A stretch of DNA of 64,000 bases, taken from assembly GCF_040361195.1 (NCBI RefSeq), contig NZ_APNE01000019.1, one strand, 5' to 3'. The notes under the pieces were generated by a model, which was not told where the DNA came from, did not search any database, and worked only from the letters and a program-made list of their open reading frames with translations. Shown here piece by piece: positions 44,961-52,613 of this stretch. The position numbers and the translations under genes were made by a program. The stretch comes from Salinisphaera hydrothermalis (GTDB lineage: Bacteria; Pseudomonadota; Gammaproteobacteria; Nevskiales; Salinisphaeraceae). Numbering within the stretch: position 1 is the first letter of the stretch; each line of letters opens with the position of its first letter.

Positions 44961-45401
44961 CTACGAGGCCGCCATCTCGTCGATACCACGATTGGCCAGC
45001 ATATCGGCGGCTTCGTTGCCCTCGTTGCCGGCATGGCCTTTCACCCAATGCCATTCGATCTCGTGGCGCTGGCAGGCCTCGTCGAGCGCGCGCCAGAGTT
45101 CGGCGTTCTTGACCGGTTTCTTGGCGGCCGTTTTCCAACCGTTCTTTTTCCAGTTGTGCATCCATTGGGTGATGCCCTGGCGAACATAGTTGGAATCGGT
45201 ATACAGATCGACGCGACACGGGCGCGATAGCGCATTGAGCGCCTCGATCGCTGCCATCAGTTCCATCCGATTATTGGTGGTCTTATCTTCGCCGCCACAC
45301 ATTTCACGACGATGCTCGCCGTAGATGAGCAGCGCGCCCCAACCGCCGGGGCCGGGATTGCCGCGACAGGCGCCGTCGGTATAGATGGTGATGTTCGTCA
45401 T
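44961..45401 (-). CDS. rnhA: ribonuclease HI
   Basis: A 146-residue endonuclease cutting RNA in RNA-DNA hybrids. Active-site residues: Asp in IYTDGACRGNPGPGGW (D9), Glu in NNRMELMAAIEAL (E47), Asp in LYTDSNYVRQG (D69), His and Asp in KGHAGNEGNEAADMLA. The basic handle WKKNGWKTAAKKPVKN is present. ATG at 45399-45401, overlapping the stop of the upstream methyltransferase by four bases. Confidence 0.97.
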   Translation of the reverse strand: MTNITIYTDGACRGNPGPGGWGALLIYGEHRREMCGGEDKTTNNRMELMAAIEALNALSRPCRVDLYTDSNYVRQGITQWMHNWKKNGWKTAAKKPVKNAELWRALDEACQRHEIEWHWVKGHAGNEGNEAADMLANRGIDEMAAS

Positions 45402-46141
45402 GGGCGCGATGGTAGCCCAGCGGCCGGACTCGGCGCCAAACCCCGGTCGCGTTGCCGCGCCAGCAGACGCCGGCCGGACGGCGGAATACGTCGCATCGCA
45501 CGCCGCCGCGCGGTAATCGCGTAGCCCGACGCACACCACGCTAACGGCGCGAGCCAGCGCGAATCCTCGCGCCCTTGCCAGCGCCGCCCGAACAGCGGAA
45601 ACGTCGGGCCATAGCGCCAGCACTCGGTGGTTTCGAAATCGAGCAGACGCAGCCAATCCGCCAGGCGTGCCGCGCGTGGCGGGATCGCGCGGGGCACGAA
45701 CCGGTTGGATGCGCGGCGCAGTCCCTGGGTCTGCGTCCAGGGCGACAACGGGTTGAACACCAGGCAGACCAGCTGCCCGCGCGGGCTGAGCACGCGCACG
45801 CACTCGCGGATCAAGGCGTGCGGCTCGGCACTGAGCTCCAGTGCATGCATCAGAATCAAGGCATCGACGCTGCCGCTAGCCCACGGTAGATTCTGGCCAT
45901 CGATGCAGACATCGACATCGGGCCCAGGCACGACATCAGCGCGCCAGAGCCGCAGCGTACCGACCCGATCACAGGTTTCGGGCGCGATCGCTGGCGCGCC
46001 GATCTGAATACAACGATACCCAGTCAGGCCCGGCGAAACCTCGGCCAACAAAGCGTTTTCCTGTTCCCGCCAGGACTCGGCCGCGGGCGAATCGAACCAG
46101 GCGCGCGCGGCTGTCGCATCATCCGCCACAAATCGAAACAA
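45398..46141 (-). CDS. class I SAM-dependent methyltransferase
   Basis: A 247-residue methyltransferase of the small family found between gloB and rnhA in many gammaproteobacteria. The usual glycine-rich motif I is weak here (YRCIQIGAPAIAPE), while LPWASGSVDALILMHALE and LSPRGQLVCLVFNP are clear motif IV/VI regions. There is no ATG: TTG 46141 gives the longest sensible start (MFRFVADDATAARAWFDSP), and a GTG four codons on is an alternative. It is divergent from gloB with only 35 bases between. The substrate is unknown. Confidence 0.83.
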   Translation of the reverse strand: MFRFVADDATAARAWFDSPAAESWREQENALLAEVSPGLTGYRCIQIGAPAIAPETCDRVGTLRLWRADVVPGPDVDVCIDGQNLPWASGSVDALILMHALELSAEPHALIRECVRVLSPRGQLVCLVFNPLSPWTQTQGLRRASNRFVPRAIPPRAARLADWLRLLDFETTECWRYGPTFPLFGRRWQGREDSRWLAPLAWCASGYAITARRRAMRRIPPSGRRLLARQRDRGLAPSPAAGLPSRP

Positions 46142-46176
46142 TTGATTTTGCCTCAGGCCGTTGGCAACATTCGGCG

Positions 46177-46953
46177 ATGCTTGAAGTCAAAGCCGTACCC
46201 GCGCTGTCGGATAATTATATCTGGATCGTCGCGAGCGACGATAGCCAACAGGTGGCCGTGGTCGACCCCGGCGAGGCCGCGCCCGTGGCCGCTTACCTGG
46301 CCGAAAACGGGCTAGAAGTCGGCGCTTATCTAATCACGCATCACCACGGCGATCATGTCGGTGGTCTGAAATCACTGCTGGCCGACCATCCCGCACCGGT
46401 CTATGGACCGGCGACGGAAGCCGACCGGATCGGCCACATCGACCATCGCGTAGCCGGTGGCGATCGATTGACGTTGGACTTCATCGGCACGACGTTCGAG
46501 GTTCTCGACGTGCCCGGGCACACGTTGGGCCATATCGCCTATGTCACCGATGGTGTTTTGCTGGCCGGCGATGCCCTCTTCCGGGCCGGCTGTGGTCGTG
46601 TGTTCGAGGGCACACACGATCAGATGCAGACGTCGCTGGCTCGCCTGCGGGCCCTGCCGGACGCGACGCGCGTTTACGGCGGCCACGAATATACCCAAAA
46701 AAATCTCGCCTTTGCCCAAGCGGTCGAACCCGACAGCAAGGCGATTCAAGAAGCGATCGAAGAAGTCGATAGATTACGTGCAGCGGGCCAACCGAGCCTG
46801 CCAGGCACGCTGGCGGAGGAACGCCTGATCAACCCGTTCCTGCGCTGGGATGACGAGGGGGTCAGAGCGACGGCTAGCCAACGTGCCGGCCGTGAACTTA
46901 CCGATCCAGGGGACATTTTCGGGGTTTTACGCGACTGGAAAGATGCGAGCTGA
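46177..46953 (+). CDS. gloB: hydroxyacylglutathione hydrolase (glyoxalase II)
   Basis: A 258-residue metallo-beta-lactamase-fold enzyme that hydrolyses S-D-lactoylglutathione to D-lactate and glutathione. The metal motif THHHGDHVGG is near residue 54, with DVPGHTLGHIAYV, LAGDALFRAGCGRVFEG and GGHEYTQKNL supplying further ligands. Length and C-terminal NPFLRWDDEGVR are typical. Its last ten bases overlap mltD. Confidence 0.95.
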   Translation: MLEVKAVPALSDNYIWIVASDDSQQVAVVDPGEAAPVAAYLAENGLEVGAYLITHHHGDHVGGLKSLLADHPAPVYGPATEADRIGHIDHRVAGGDRLTLDFIGTTFEVLDVPGHTLGHIAYVTDGVLLAGDALFRAGCGRVFEGTHDQMQTSLARLRALPDATRVYGGHEYTQKNLAFAQAVEPDSKAIQEAIEEVDRLRAAGQPSLPGTLAEERLINPFLRWDDEGVRATASQRAGRELTDPGDIFGVLRDWKDAS

Positions 46954-48712
46954 AAAATCTTGCACGCGGCTCGGGCCGCGTTTTCGACCGAACACCGTTC
47001 GACCGATTCTGGGCTGCCTGCTTGTGGCCGGCCTGGTCAGCGGCTGCGCGACGGCGCCGCACGGCGATACCAGCGCCGCGACCGGCGACTCGACATCCGG
47101 CAAGGAGCCTTCCACGGTTCCGGCTGCGGCCTCCAAGGCCCTGCGCCAGGCGGCCGCCAACGGTGATACCGACCAAACCAGCTACGAAGCACCGGCCGCG
47201 CGCACGAACTACGTGCCGCACAAATGGCCCGCCCCGAGCCAGGACCTATGGTCCAAGATCCGCTCCGGGTTCAAGCTGGCCCCCAACGACGAACGTCGCT
47301 CGGTTCGTGTGTGGACGCAGTTTTATGCGACCCATACGAACCATCTGAGCCTGTCGCTGCAGCGTGCCAAGCCTTTCCTATGGCATGTCGTGCATCAGGT
47401 CGAAAAACGCAACATGCCGACCGAGATCGCCCTGCTGCCGATTGTGGAGAGCGGTTACAACCCCTCGGCCAAATCGTATATGGGCGCGAGCGGCCTGTGG
47501 CAGTTCATGCCGGGCACGGCCGATCATATGAGCTTGCCGCGCGACTGGTGGTACGACGGCCGCGATGACCCGATCGCCTCCACCGATGCGGCGCTCAACT
47601 ATCTGCAGACGCTCCATCAGCGCTACGACGGCAACTGGCTGCTCGCGCTGGCGGCCTACAATGCGGGCCCCGGTCGCGTCGACAATGCCATCGCCAAGGC
47701 ACGCGCCAACGACCAACCCACCGATTACTGGGATCTCGATCTGCCCGACGAGACCACGCAGTATGTACCGCAGCTGCTGGCGTTGCGCCGTATCATGATG
47801 ACGCCGGCGCGCTTCGGCGTGAACTGGCCGAAGCTGGCCAACGCGCCCCGCACCCGCGTCGTGAAGCTGCCCGGCCAGACGTCCATGAAAGTGGCCGCTC
47901 ACATGCTCGGCATTTCCGAGACGCGCCTGCGCAAACTCAACCCGGGCATGCGGCGCTGGGCGAGCGAGCCCGGCGGCCATGATGAATTGCTGGTCCCAGC
48001 GGCCAAGGCGTCGGCTTTCCGGAGCAAGCTGGCCAGGATCGACCCGAGTCATCTGATCGATCGCCGGACGCATATCGTGCGTCGCGGCGACTCGCTGAGC
48101 CGACTGGCGCACAGCTACGGCGTCAGCGTGGCGTCGCTGCGTCAGGCGAACAATCTGCACGGCAACCGAATCCGCATTGGACAATCCCTGACGGTACCGC
48201 GGCCCGGTTCGCATGAGTCCGCACCGCCGTCCGAGCCGACTCAGACCTACGTGGTGCAATCCGGCGATACGCTGTGGCATATCGCGCACCGCTATAGCGT
48301 GAGCGTAGCCAGCCTGAAAAGCGCGAACGGGTCGTCGGTCAATACGCTGCGCCCGGGCCAGAAGATCGAGATTCCGGTCTCGGCGAAGCCGCCGGCCCCA
48401 AGCACCGTGGTGGTCCACGCCGGCGACTCGCTCTGGTCGATCGCCAAGAACAACGACGTCACGGTCAAGCAGCTTCGCCGCTGGAACCGCATGGACAAGG
48501 GCACGCCGCTGCAGCCGGGTTCGACCATCGCAGTCGACGGTCCGGCACCGCTGCCGAGTTTCTACGAAGTCGAACCGGGCGACTCGCTCTGGTCGATCGC
48601 GAACCGATTCTCGATGCAGGTCAATACGCTGCGTAGTCTCAACGACATGAGTTCCGGGGCCACACTACAGCCCGGCGAACGGCTGCGGCTACAGCCCGAG
48701 GTATCGGGTTGA
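46943..48712 (+). CDS. mltD: membrane-bound lytic murein transglycosylase D with four LysM repeats
   Basis: A 589-residue peptidoglycan-cleaving lipoprotein. The lipobox is LLVAGLVSGC, with Cys near residue 33. The SLT domain (about 155-290) has catalytic Glu in LPIVESGYNPSAKS, then GASGLWQFMPGTADHM and AYNAGPGRVDNAI. After a linker with IRTHIVRRGDSL-type start, four LysM modules follow at about 370-415, 432-476, 487-531 and 537-581, each with a GDS/TL-W/S-IA core. E. coli MltD has two; four is at the high end. It overlaps gloB by ten bases. Confidence 0.94.
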   Translation: MRAEKSCTRLGPRFRPNTVRPILGCLLVAGLVSGCATAPHGDTSAATGDSTSGKEPSTVPAAASKALRQAAANGDTDQTSYEAPAARTNYVPHKWPAPSQDLWSKIRSGFKLAPNDERRSVRVWTQFYATHTNHLSLSLQRAKPFLWHVVHQVEKRNMPTEIALLPIVESGYNPSAKSYMGASGLWQFMPGTADHMSLPRDWWYDGRDDPIASTDAALNYLQTLHQRYDGNWLLALAAYNAGPGRVDNAIAKARANDQPTDYWDLDLPDETTQYVPQLLALRRIMMTPARFGVNWPKLANAPRTRVVKLPGQTSMKVAAHMLGISETRLRKLNPGMRRWASEPGGHDELLVPAAKASAFRSKLARIDPSHLIDRRTHIVRRGDSLSRLAHSYGVSVASLRQANNLHGNRIRIGQSLTVPRPGSHESAPPSEPTQTYVVQSGDTLWHIAHRYSVSVASLKSANGSSVNTLRPGQKIEIPVSAKPPAPSTVVVHAGDSLWSIAKNNDVTVKQLRRWNRMDKGTPLQPGSTIAVDGPAPLPSFYEVEPGDSLWSIANRFSMQVNTLRSLNDMSSGATLQPGERLRLQPEVSG

Positions 48713-48759
48713 TACCGCGCCCGGTACGATAGCGCTACAACACGAATCCAGGAGAAGGC

Positions 48760-49548
48760 ATGGGGTTTCTTGACGGCAAAAAAGCCTTGATCACGGGCTT
48801 GGCCAGCGAACGATCGATCGCCTATGGCATTGCCAATGCCATGCGCGAACAAGGGGCGGAGCTCGTGCTCACCTATCAGGGCGACAAGCTCAAGCCACGT
48901 GTCGAAAAGATGGGCGAGGCGCTTGGCGCGGTCGCGGTGCTGCCGCTCGACGTGGCCGAGGACGCCCAGATCGACGCGCTGTTCAGCCAGCTCGGCGAAC
49001 ATTGGGATTCGCTCGATATTCTGGTCCATGCCATCGGTTTCGCGCCGCGAGAGGCGTTGTCCGGCGGCTATCTCGACAGTATCTCGCGCGATGCCTCGCG
49101 TATCGCCCACGATATCAGCGCTTATAGCTTCGCCGCGTTAGCCAAGGCGGCTCGGCCGATGCTCTCGGACAAGGCCTCGCTGATTACCCTCACCTATCTC
49201 GGCAGCGAGCGCGTCATGCCGGGTTACAACGTGATGGGCCCAGCCAAGGCGAGTCTCGAGTCCAACATGCGGTTCATTGCGGCCGATCTAGGTCCGCGCG
49301 GTATCCGCGTGAACGCAATCTCGGCGGGCCCGATCAAAACGCTGGCAGCCTCCGGCATCAGCGGTTTCCGCAAGATGCTGAACTATGCGCGCGACAGCGC
49401 TGCGTTGAAGCGCAATGTCACCCAGGAAGAAATCGGCAACGCCGCCGCCTTCCTCGGCTCCGACCTCGCTTCGGGTATCACCGGCGAAGTGATCTACGTC
49501 GACGGCGGGTATCGCGTCATGGGCATGAGTCGTCTCGAAGAAGAATAA
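48760..49548 (+). CDS. fabI: enoyl-[acyl-carrier-protein] reductase (NADH)
   Basis: A 262-residue short-chain dehydrogenase family enzyme doing the last reduction of each fatty-acid elongation cycle. Cofactor motif ITGLASERSIAYGIA near 11, SLDILVHAIGFAPRE near 85, and catalytic Tyr/Lys in MPGYNVMGPAKASLESNMR near 156-163, with the six-residue Y-to-K spacing specific to FabI. AGGAG precedes the ATG. A bidirectional terminator follows. Confidence 0.96.
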   Translation: MGFLDGKKALITGLASERSIAYGIANAMREQGAELVLTYQGDKLKPRVEKMGEALGAVAVLPLDVAEDAQIDALFSQLGEHWDSLDILVHAIGFAPREALSGGYLDSISRDASRIAHDISAYSFAALAKAARPMLSDKASLITLTYLGSERVMPGYNVMGPAKASLESNMRFIAADLGPRGIRVNAISAGPIKTLAASGISGFRKMLNYARDSAALKRNVTQEEIGNAAAFLGSDLASGITGEVIYVDGGYRVMGMSRLEEE

Positions 49549-49574
49549 CGACCCGACCTACGAAACGGCAGCAT

Positions 49575-49610
49575 AAAAAAGCCGGCCCGCTATGCGGGCC
49601 GGCTTTTTTA
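49575..49610. terminator. bidirectional terminator between fabI and ppiD
   Basis: Ten-base perfect stem GCCGGCCCGC (49581-49590) / GCGGGCCGGC (49594-49603) flanked by AAAAAA and TTTTTT, serving convergent genes. Confidence 0.95.
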
Positions 49611-49669
49611 GTTCAAACCACAGCGGCCTTCACTCCCGGCCGCTGCGTCATTGCCGACGCCGGGGCCGA

Positions 49670-51565
49670 TCAGTTCATCGCGCTCTTGTGGATTTTGACG
49701 TCGGCCTGCTTGCGCAGATAACGGTCGAGCGCGCTGTACTCGAGGCTGGCGTTATAACCGCTCTGCTGCTGGGCAATCTGGGCGCGCTTCGGTCCTTGGC
49801 CACCACCGCTTTGAACCCGACTCCCCAAGACTGCGACAAGCGCGGCTTGGCCGTTATCGGTGGACACCACCCGATACTGAGTCGGTGCGGATTTCTTCTG
49901 TGCCATCGGCATATCGAAAGCGGCACCGAGCGCGTTCGGATCGAGCTTGCTGTCGTCACGGCCGACGAAACCTGCCTGGGTCAGCTTGGCCCCTTTGCCG
50001 GCCTGCGCGATCTGTTCGAGCGACTGGCCCTGCCGCGCCTTCGCCATCGCCTGCTGCGCGGCCTTCTTGGCACGCTGCTGCGATTCCCGGGCGATAAGAC
50101 GGCTACGAATCGTGTCGCGCACCTCGGCCAGCGGCTTGCGCTGCGCCTTTTGATGATCGGTGACGCGCAGCACCACGTGGCGCTGATTCCCCAGATCCAG
50201 CACTTTGCTGTTGAGCTGGTCCTTGAGAACCGCGTCGGAGAAAGCCGCCTTACGCACGGCCGAATACTGGCCAAGCCCCGATCCGCCGCCGTTCTGGCTA
50301 ATCCAGCCTGTATGCTGAATCTTCAGGCCGAGCTTGTCCGAAATGGTCTTGAGACCGTTCGGCGCCTGGTAGGCCAGATCGTCCAGCTTGTCCGACTTCT
50401 GACGGAAGGCCTTGGCGCGCTCCTGCTGCGTCGCCATGGCCTTCAGGCGCGCCTGGACCACCGGATCGTCGAACGCCGGCGTCTTGGCTGGCGTGATCGC
50501 GGTCGTGCGCAACACGTACCAGGCCTTGTCGCCGCGCACCGGCGTGGACAACGCCCCCTGCTTTAGACTGAACAAGGCCGAGCCGACGGCATCAGGCAAC
50601 GCCGATTGCGGCTGGCTGTCGATCTGCCGGAACTGGGCGCCATCGATCGAGGACGCGACCTGCTTGAGCGACTGTCCCTGCTTGGCGGCCGCGACCGCCT
50701 TCTGCACCGCCTGGCGCGCCTTCGCATCGTCCTGACCGATCGGAATCCGGACTTCGTCGGCACTGCGCTTGGCCGGCGTACCGAACTCGTTCTTGTGCGC
50801 CTTGTACAGCTGCTTGAGCGTTGCCTGATCCGGCGCCTTGGGCGACAACTGATCCGCGTCCAGCGACACGTAGGCCAGCTTCACCCGCGGCGCCCGCATG
50901 AATTGCTTCGGATGCTTGTCGTAATAGGTCTTGATGGCCGCATCATCGATCTTGACCTGATCCGCATAGGCCGACGAATCGAAGGTCAGGACGTCGACCT
51001 TGCGCTGCTCATGCGCGCGCCGATACGCCACATCGACTTCTGGCGGCGCGGCAAATGCGCTGCCGACCACCACCTGGCGCACCTGATCTCCCAGCATGCC
51101 CTGTCGTAGCCGTGCTTCGTACTGTGACGGCTCGATGCCAGCCTGCCTCAGCAGCGCTTTATAGCGCTGCGGCGAGAACTCGCCGTTGTCCTGGAACTGA
51201 GGATTGCTTCGAATCTCGGCCAGTAGATTGGCATCGGTGACCCGGTATCCCTGATCCTGGGCGTACTGCGTCATGACAGCCTGATCGATCAGATTGTCGA
51301 GCACGTTCTTACGGATCTCGTCCTGCGGAAACATGCTGGAATCGAAATGGTCGCCCATCATCTGGCGCAGGCGCTGATAGCGTTGATTAAACGCCTGCTG
51401 CAACTCCGAGTGGGTGATGTTGGTACCGCCGGCGCTGGCCACCACCGGATCCGACGAGGGAGTGAAATAGGACCCGATGCCCCAGACCCCGAACACCACC
51501 GCGATCACGGCAACGACAATATACGCCAGCGGACCGCTGGCCCCATCTCGGATCTTCTGCAGCAT
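49670..51565 (-). CDS. ppiD: periplasmic folding chaperone PpiD
   Basis: A 631-residue membrane-anchored chaperone. One N-terminal transmembrane helix (about 12-34, GPLAYIVVAVIAVVFGVWGIG) follows MLQKIRDGAS. The SurA-N-like domain is about 36-200 (SELQQAFNQRYQRLRQMMG, LDNLIDQAVMTQYAQDQGY). A parvulin-type region is about 265-365 (ADEVRIPIGQDDAKARQ, ALPDAVGSALFSLKQG) but looks diverged, as in E. coli PpiD, which has little isomerase activity. The ATG at 51563-51565 is used; the open frame runs upstream through tRNA-Asp without meaning. Assists outer-membrane proteins leaving the Sec channel. Confidence 0.93.
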   Translation of the reverse strand: MLQKIRDGASGPLAYIVVAVIAVVFGVWGIGSYFTPSSDPVVASAGGTNITHSELQQAFNQRYQRLRQMMGDHFDSSMFPQDEIRKNVLDNLIDQAVMTQYAQDQGYRVTDANLLAEIRSNPQFQDNGEFSPQRYKALLRQAGIEPSQYEARLRQGMLGDQVRQVVVGSAFAAPPEVDVAYRRAHEQRKVDVLTFDSSAYADQVKIDDAAIKTYYDKHPKQFMRAPRVKLAYVSLDADQLSPKAPDQATLKQLYKAHKNEFGTPAKRSADEVRIPIGQDDAKARQAVQKAVAAAKQGQSLKQVASSIDGAQFRQIDSQPQSALPDAVGSALFSLKQGALSTPVRGDKAWYVLRTTAITPAKTPAFDDPVVQARLKAMATQQERAKAFRQKSDKLDDLAYQAPNGLKTISDKLGLKIQHTGWISQNGGGSGLGQYSAVRKAAFSDAVLKDQLNSKVLDLGNQRHVVLRVTDHQKAQRKPLAEVRDTIRSRLIARESQQRAKKAAQQAMAKARQGQSLEQIAQAGKGAKLTQAGFVGRDDSKLDPNALGAAFDMPMAQKKSAPTQYRVVSTDNGQAALVAVLGSRVQSGGGQGPKRAQIAQQQSGYNASLEYSALDRYLRKQADVKIHKSAMN

Positions 51566-51652
51566 ATGTGATTCGGCTCGTCTTACAGATACGATAACCG
51601 GCTTCGCCGGCAATTCCGGCATTGTGCCTATTGCGCGGTGAGCGTGCCAGGC

Positions 51653-51681
51653 AAAAAAAAGGCGCTCATGAGAGAGCGCCT
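51653..51681 (-). terminator. terminator after tRNA-Asp (copy at 51.7 kb)
   Basis: Stem AAGGCGCTC / GAGCGCCTT (from 51659 to about 51682) followed on the minus strand by eight T (plus-strand A run 51653-51660). Confidence 0.88.
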
Positions 51682-51716
51682 TCAGCAGGTCTGCTCGGCA
51701 GTGCCAAGAGACAGAC

Positions 51717-51793
51717 TGGCGGAGCGGACGGGACTCGAACCCGCGACCTCCGGCGTGACAGGCCGGCATTCTAACCAGCTGAACTACCGCTCC
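51717..51793 (-). tRNA. tRNA-Asp(GTC), copy 1
   Basis: A 77-base cloverleaf with encoded CCA: acceptor GGAGCGG / CCGCTCC, anticodon loop CTGTCAC with GTC, T-arm GCGGG-TTCGAGT-CCCGT. Identical over its whole length to the copy 202 bases upstream. Confidence 0.96.
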
Positions 51794-51847
51794 ATTAACA
51801 TCGGCCGCCGCGCGGGCAGCGCCCGTGGACGACATCATCGAATTCTT

Positions 51848-51882
51848 AAAAAAAGAAGTGCCCGTATTCGAGCACTTCTTTT
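51848..51882. terminator. terminator between the two tRNA-Asp genes
   Basis: Eleven-base stem AAAAGAAGTGC (51851-51861) / GCACTTCTTTT (51872-51882), ten-base loop, A run before and T run after, so it works in either direction. It ends the tRNA-Val/tRNA-Asp transcript. Confidence 0.88.
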
Positions 51883-51918
51883 CGTCGGCCCATCGACATA
51901 TTGCCGATTGCTAGACCG

Positions 51919-51995
51919 TGGCGGAGCGGACGGGACTCGAACCCGCGACCTCCGGCGTGACAGGCCGGCATTCTAACCAGCTGAACTACCGCTCC
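51919..51995 (-). tRNA. tRNA-Asp(GTC), copy 2
   Basis: 77 bases, identical to copy 1, including the first few 5' flanking bases (GTTAA/ATTAA type). It lies 14 bases downstream of tRNA-Val on the same strand and is probably in one precursor with it. Confidence 0.96.
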
Positions 51996-52009
51996 GTTAA
52001 CTCTTTATC

Positions 52010-52085
52010 TGGTGGGTGCTGACGGATTCGAACCGCCGACATTCGCCTTGTAAGGGCGACGCTCTACCAACTGAGCTAAGCACCC
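52010..52085 (-). tRNA. tRNA-Val(TAC)
   Basis: A 76-base cloverleaf with CCA: acceptor GGGTGCT / AGCACCC, anticodon loop CTTACAA with TAC, T-arm GGCGG-TTCGAAT-CCGTC. It lies 40 bases downstream of hupB on the same strand. Confidence 0.96.
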
Positions 52086-52125
52086 GCAGGAGTGCAGAAC
52101 GTGTGTCCTGCCCTGCGAAGGCTCG

Positions 52126-52398
52126 CTAGTTTACAGCGTCTTTCAGCGCTTTACCAGCCTTGAAGCCAGGAGTTTTTCCGGCCGGAATCTGGATCGACTG
52201 ACCGGTCTTGGGGTTACGGCCCTGGCGAGCAGCGCGCTCGCGCACCGAAAACACACCAAAGCCCACCAGCGAGACCTTGTCGCCCTTCTTCAGGGCATCG
52301 GTGACCGAGTCGATCATGGCGTCGACGGCGCGCGAAGCGTCGGCTTTGGAAAGATCCGCGTCCGCGGCGACGGCATCGACGAGTTCAGTTTTGTTCAT
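52126..52398 (-). CDS. hupB: DNA-binding protein HU-beta
   Basis: A 90-residue nucleoid protein that bends DNA. It begins MNKTELVDAVAADADLSKAD; the beta-arm signature GFGVFSVRERAARQGRNPKTGQ is at about 46-67 (conserved Pro at the tip in RNPKTG), ending KAGKALKDAVN. It follows lon on the same strand as in most gammaproteobacteria, 215 bases downstream. Confidence 0.97.
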   Translation of the reverse strand: MNKTELVDAVAADADLSKADASRAVDAMIDSVTDALKKGDKVSLVGFGVFSVRERAARQGRNPKTGQSIQIPAGKTPGFKAGKALKDAVN

Positions 52399-52613
52399 AA
52401 CTAAGCATCCCCTGAGGAGTGAGAGAGTTTCGACCGGTCCGTGTATCGAACCCGCCGTTCACGCTGGCCTAGCCGCGCGTTCACTGCAAGTGCTTCGGGC
52501 CTATCCGCTCTCGCAGCGTTGCCCGACCGCAAGCGGGCTTTATACCAAGGCCCCGATTCCAGCGTCAATAAAGGCTTAGCGCCAGAATCGGGGACTTAAG
52601 CACGAACCGTGGC

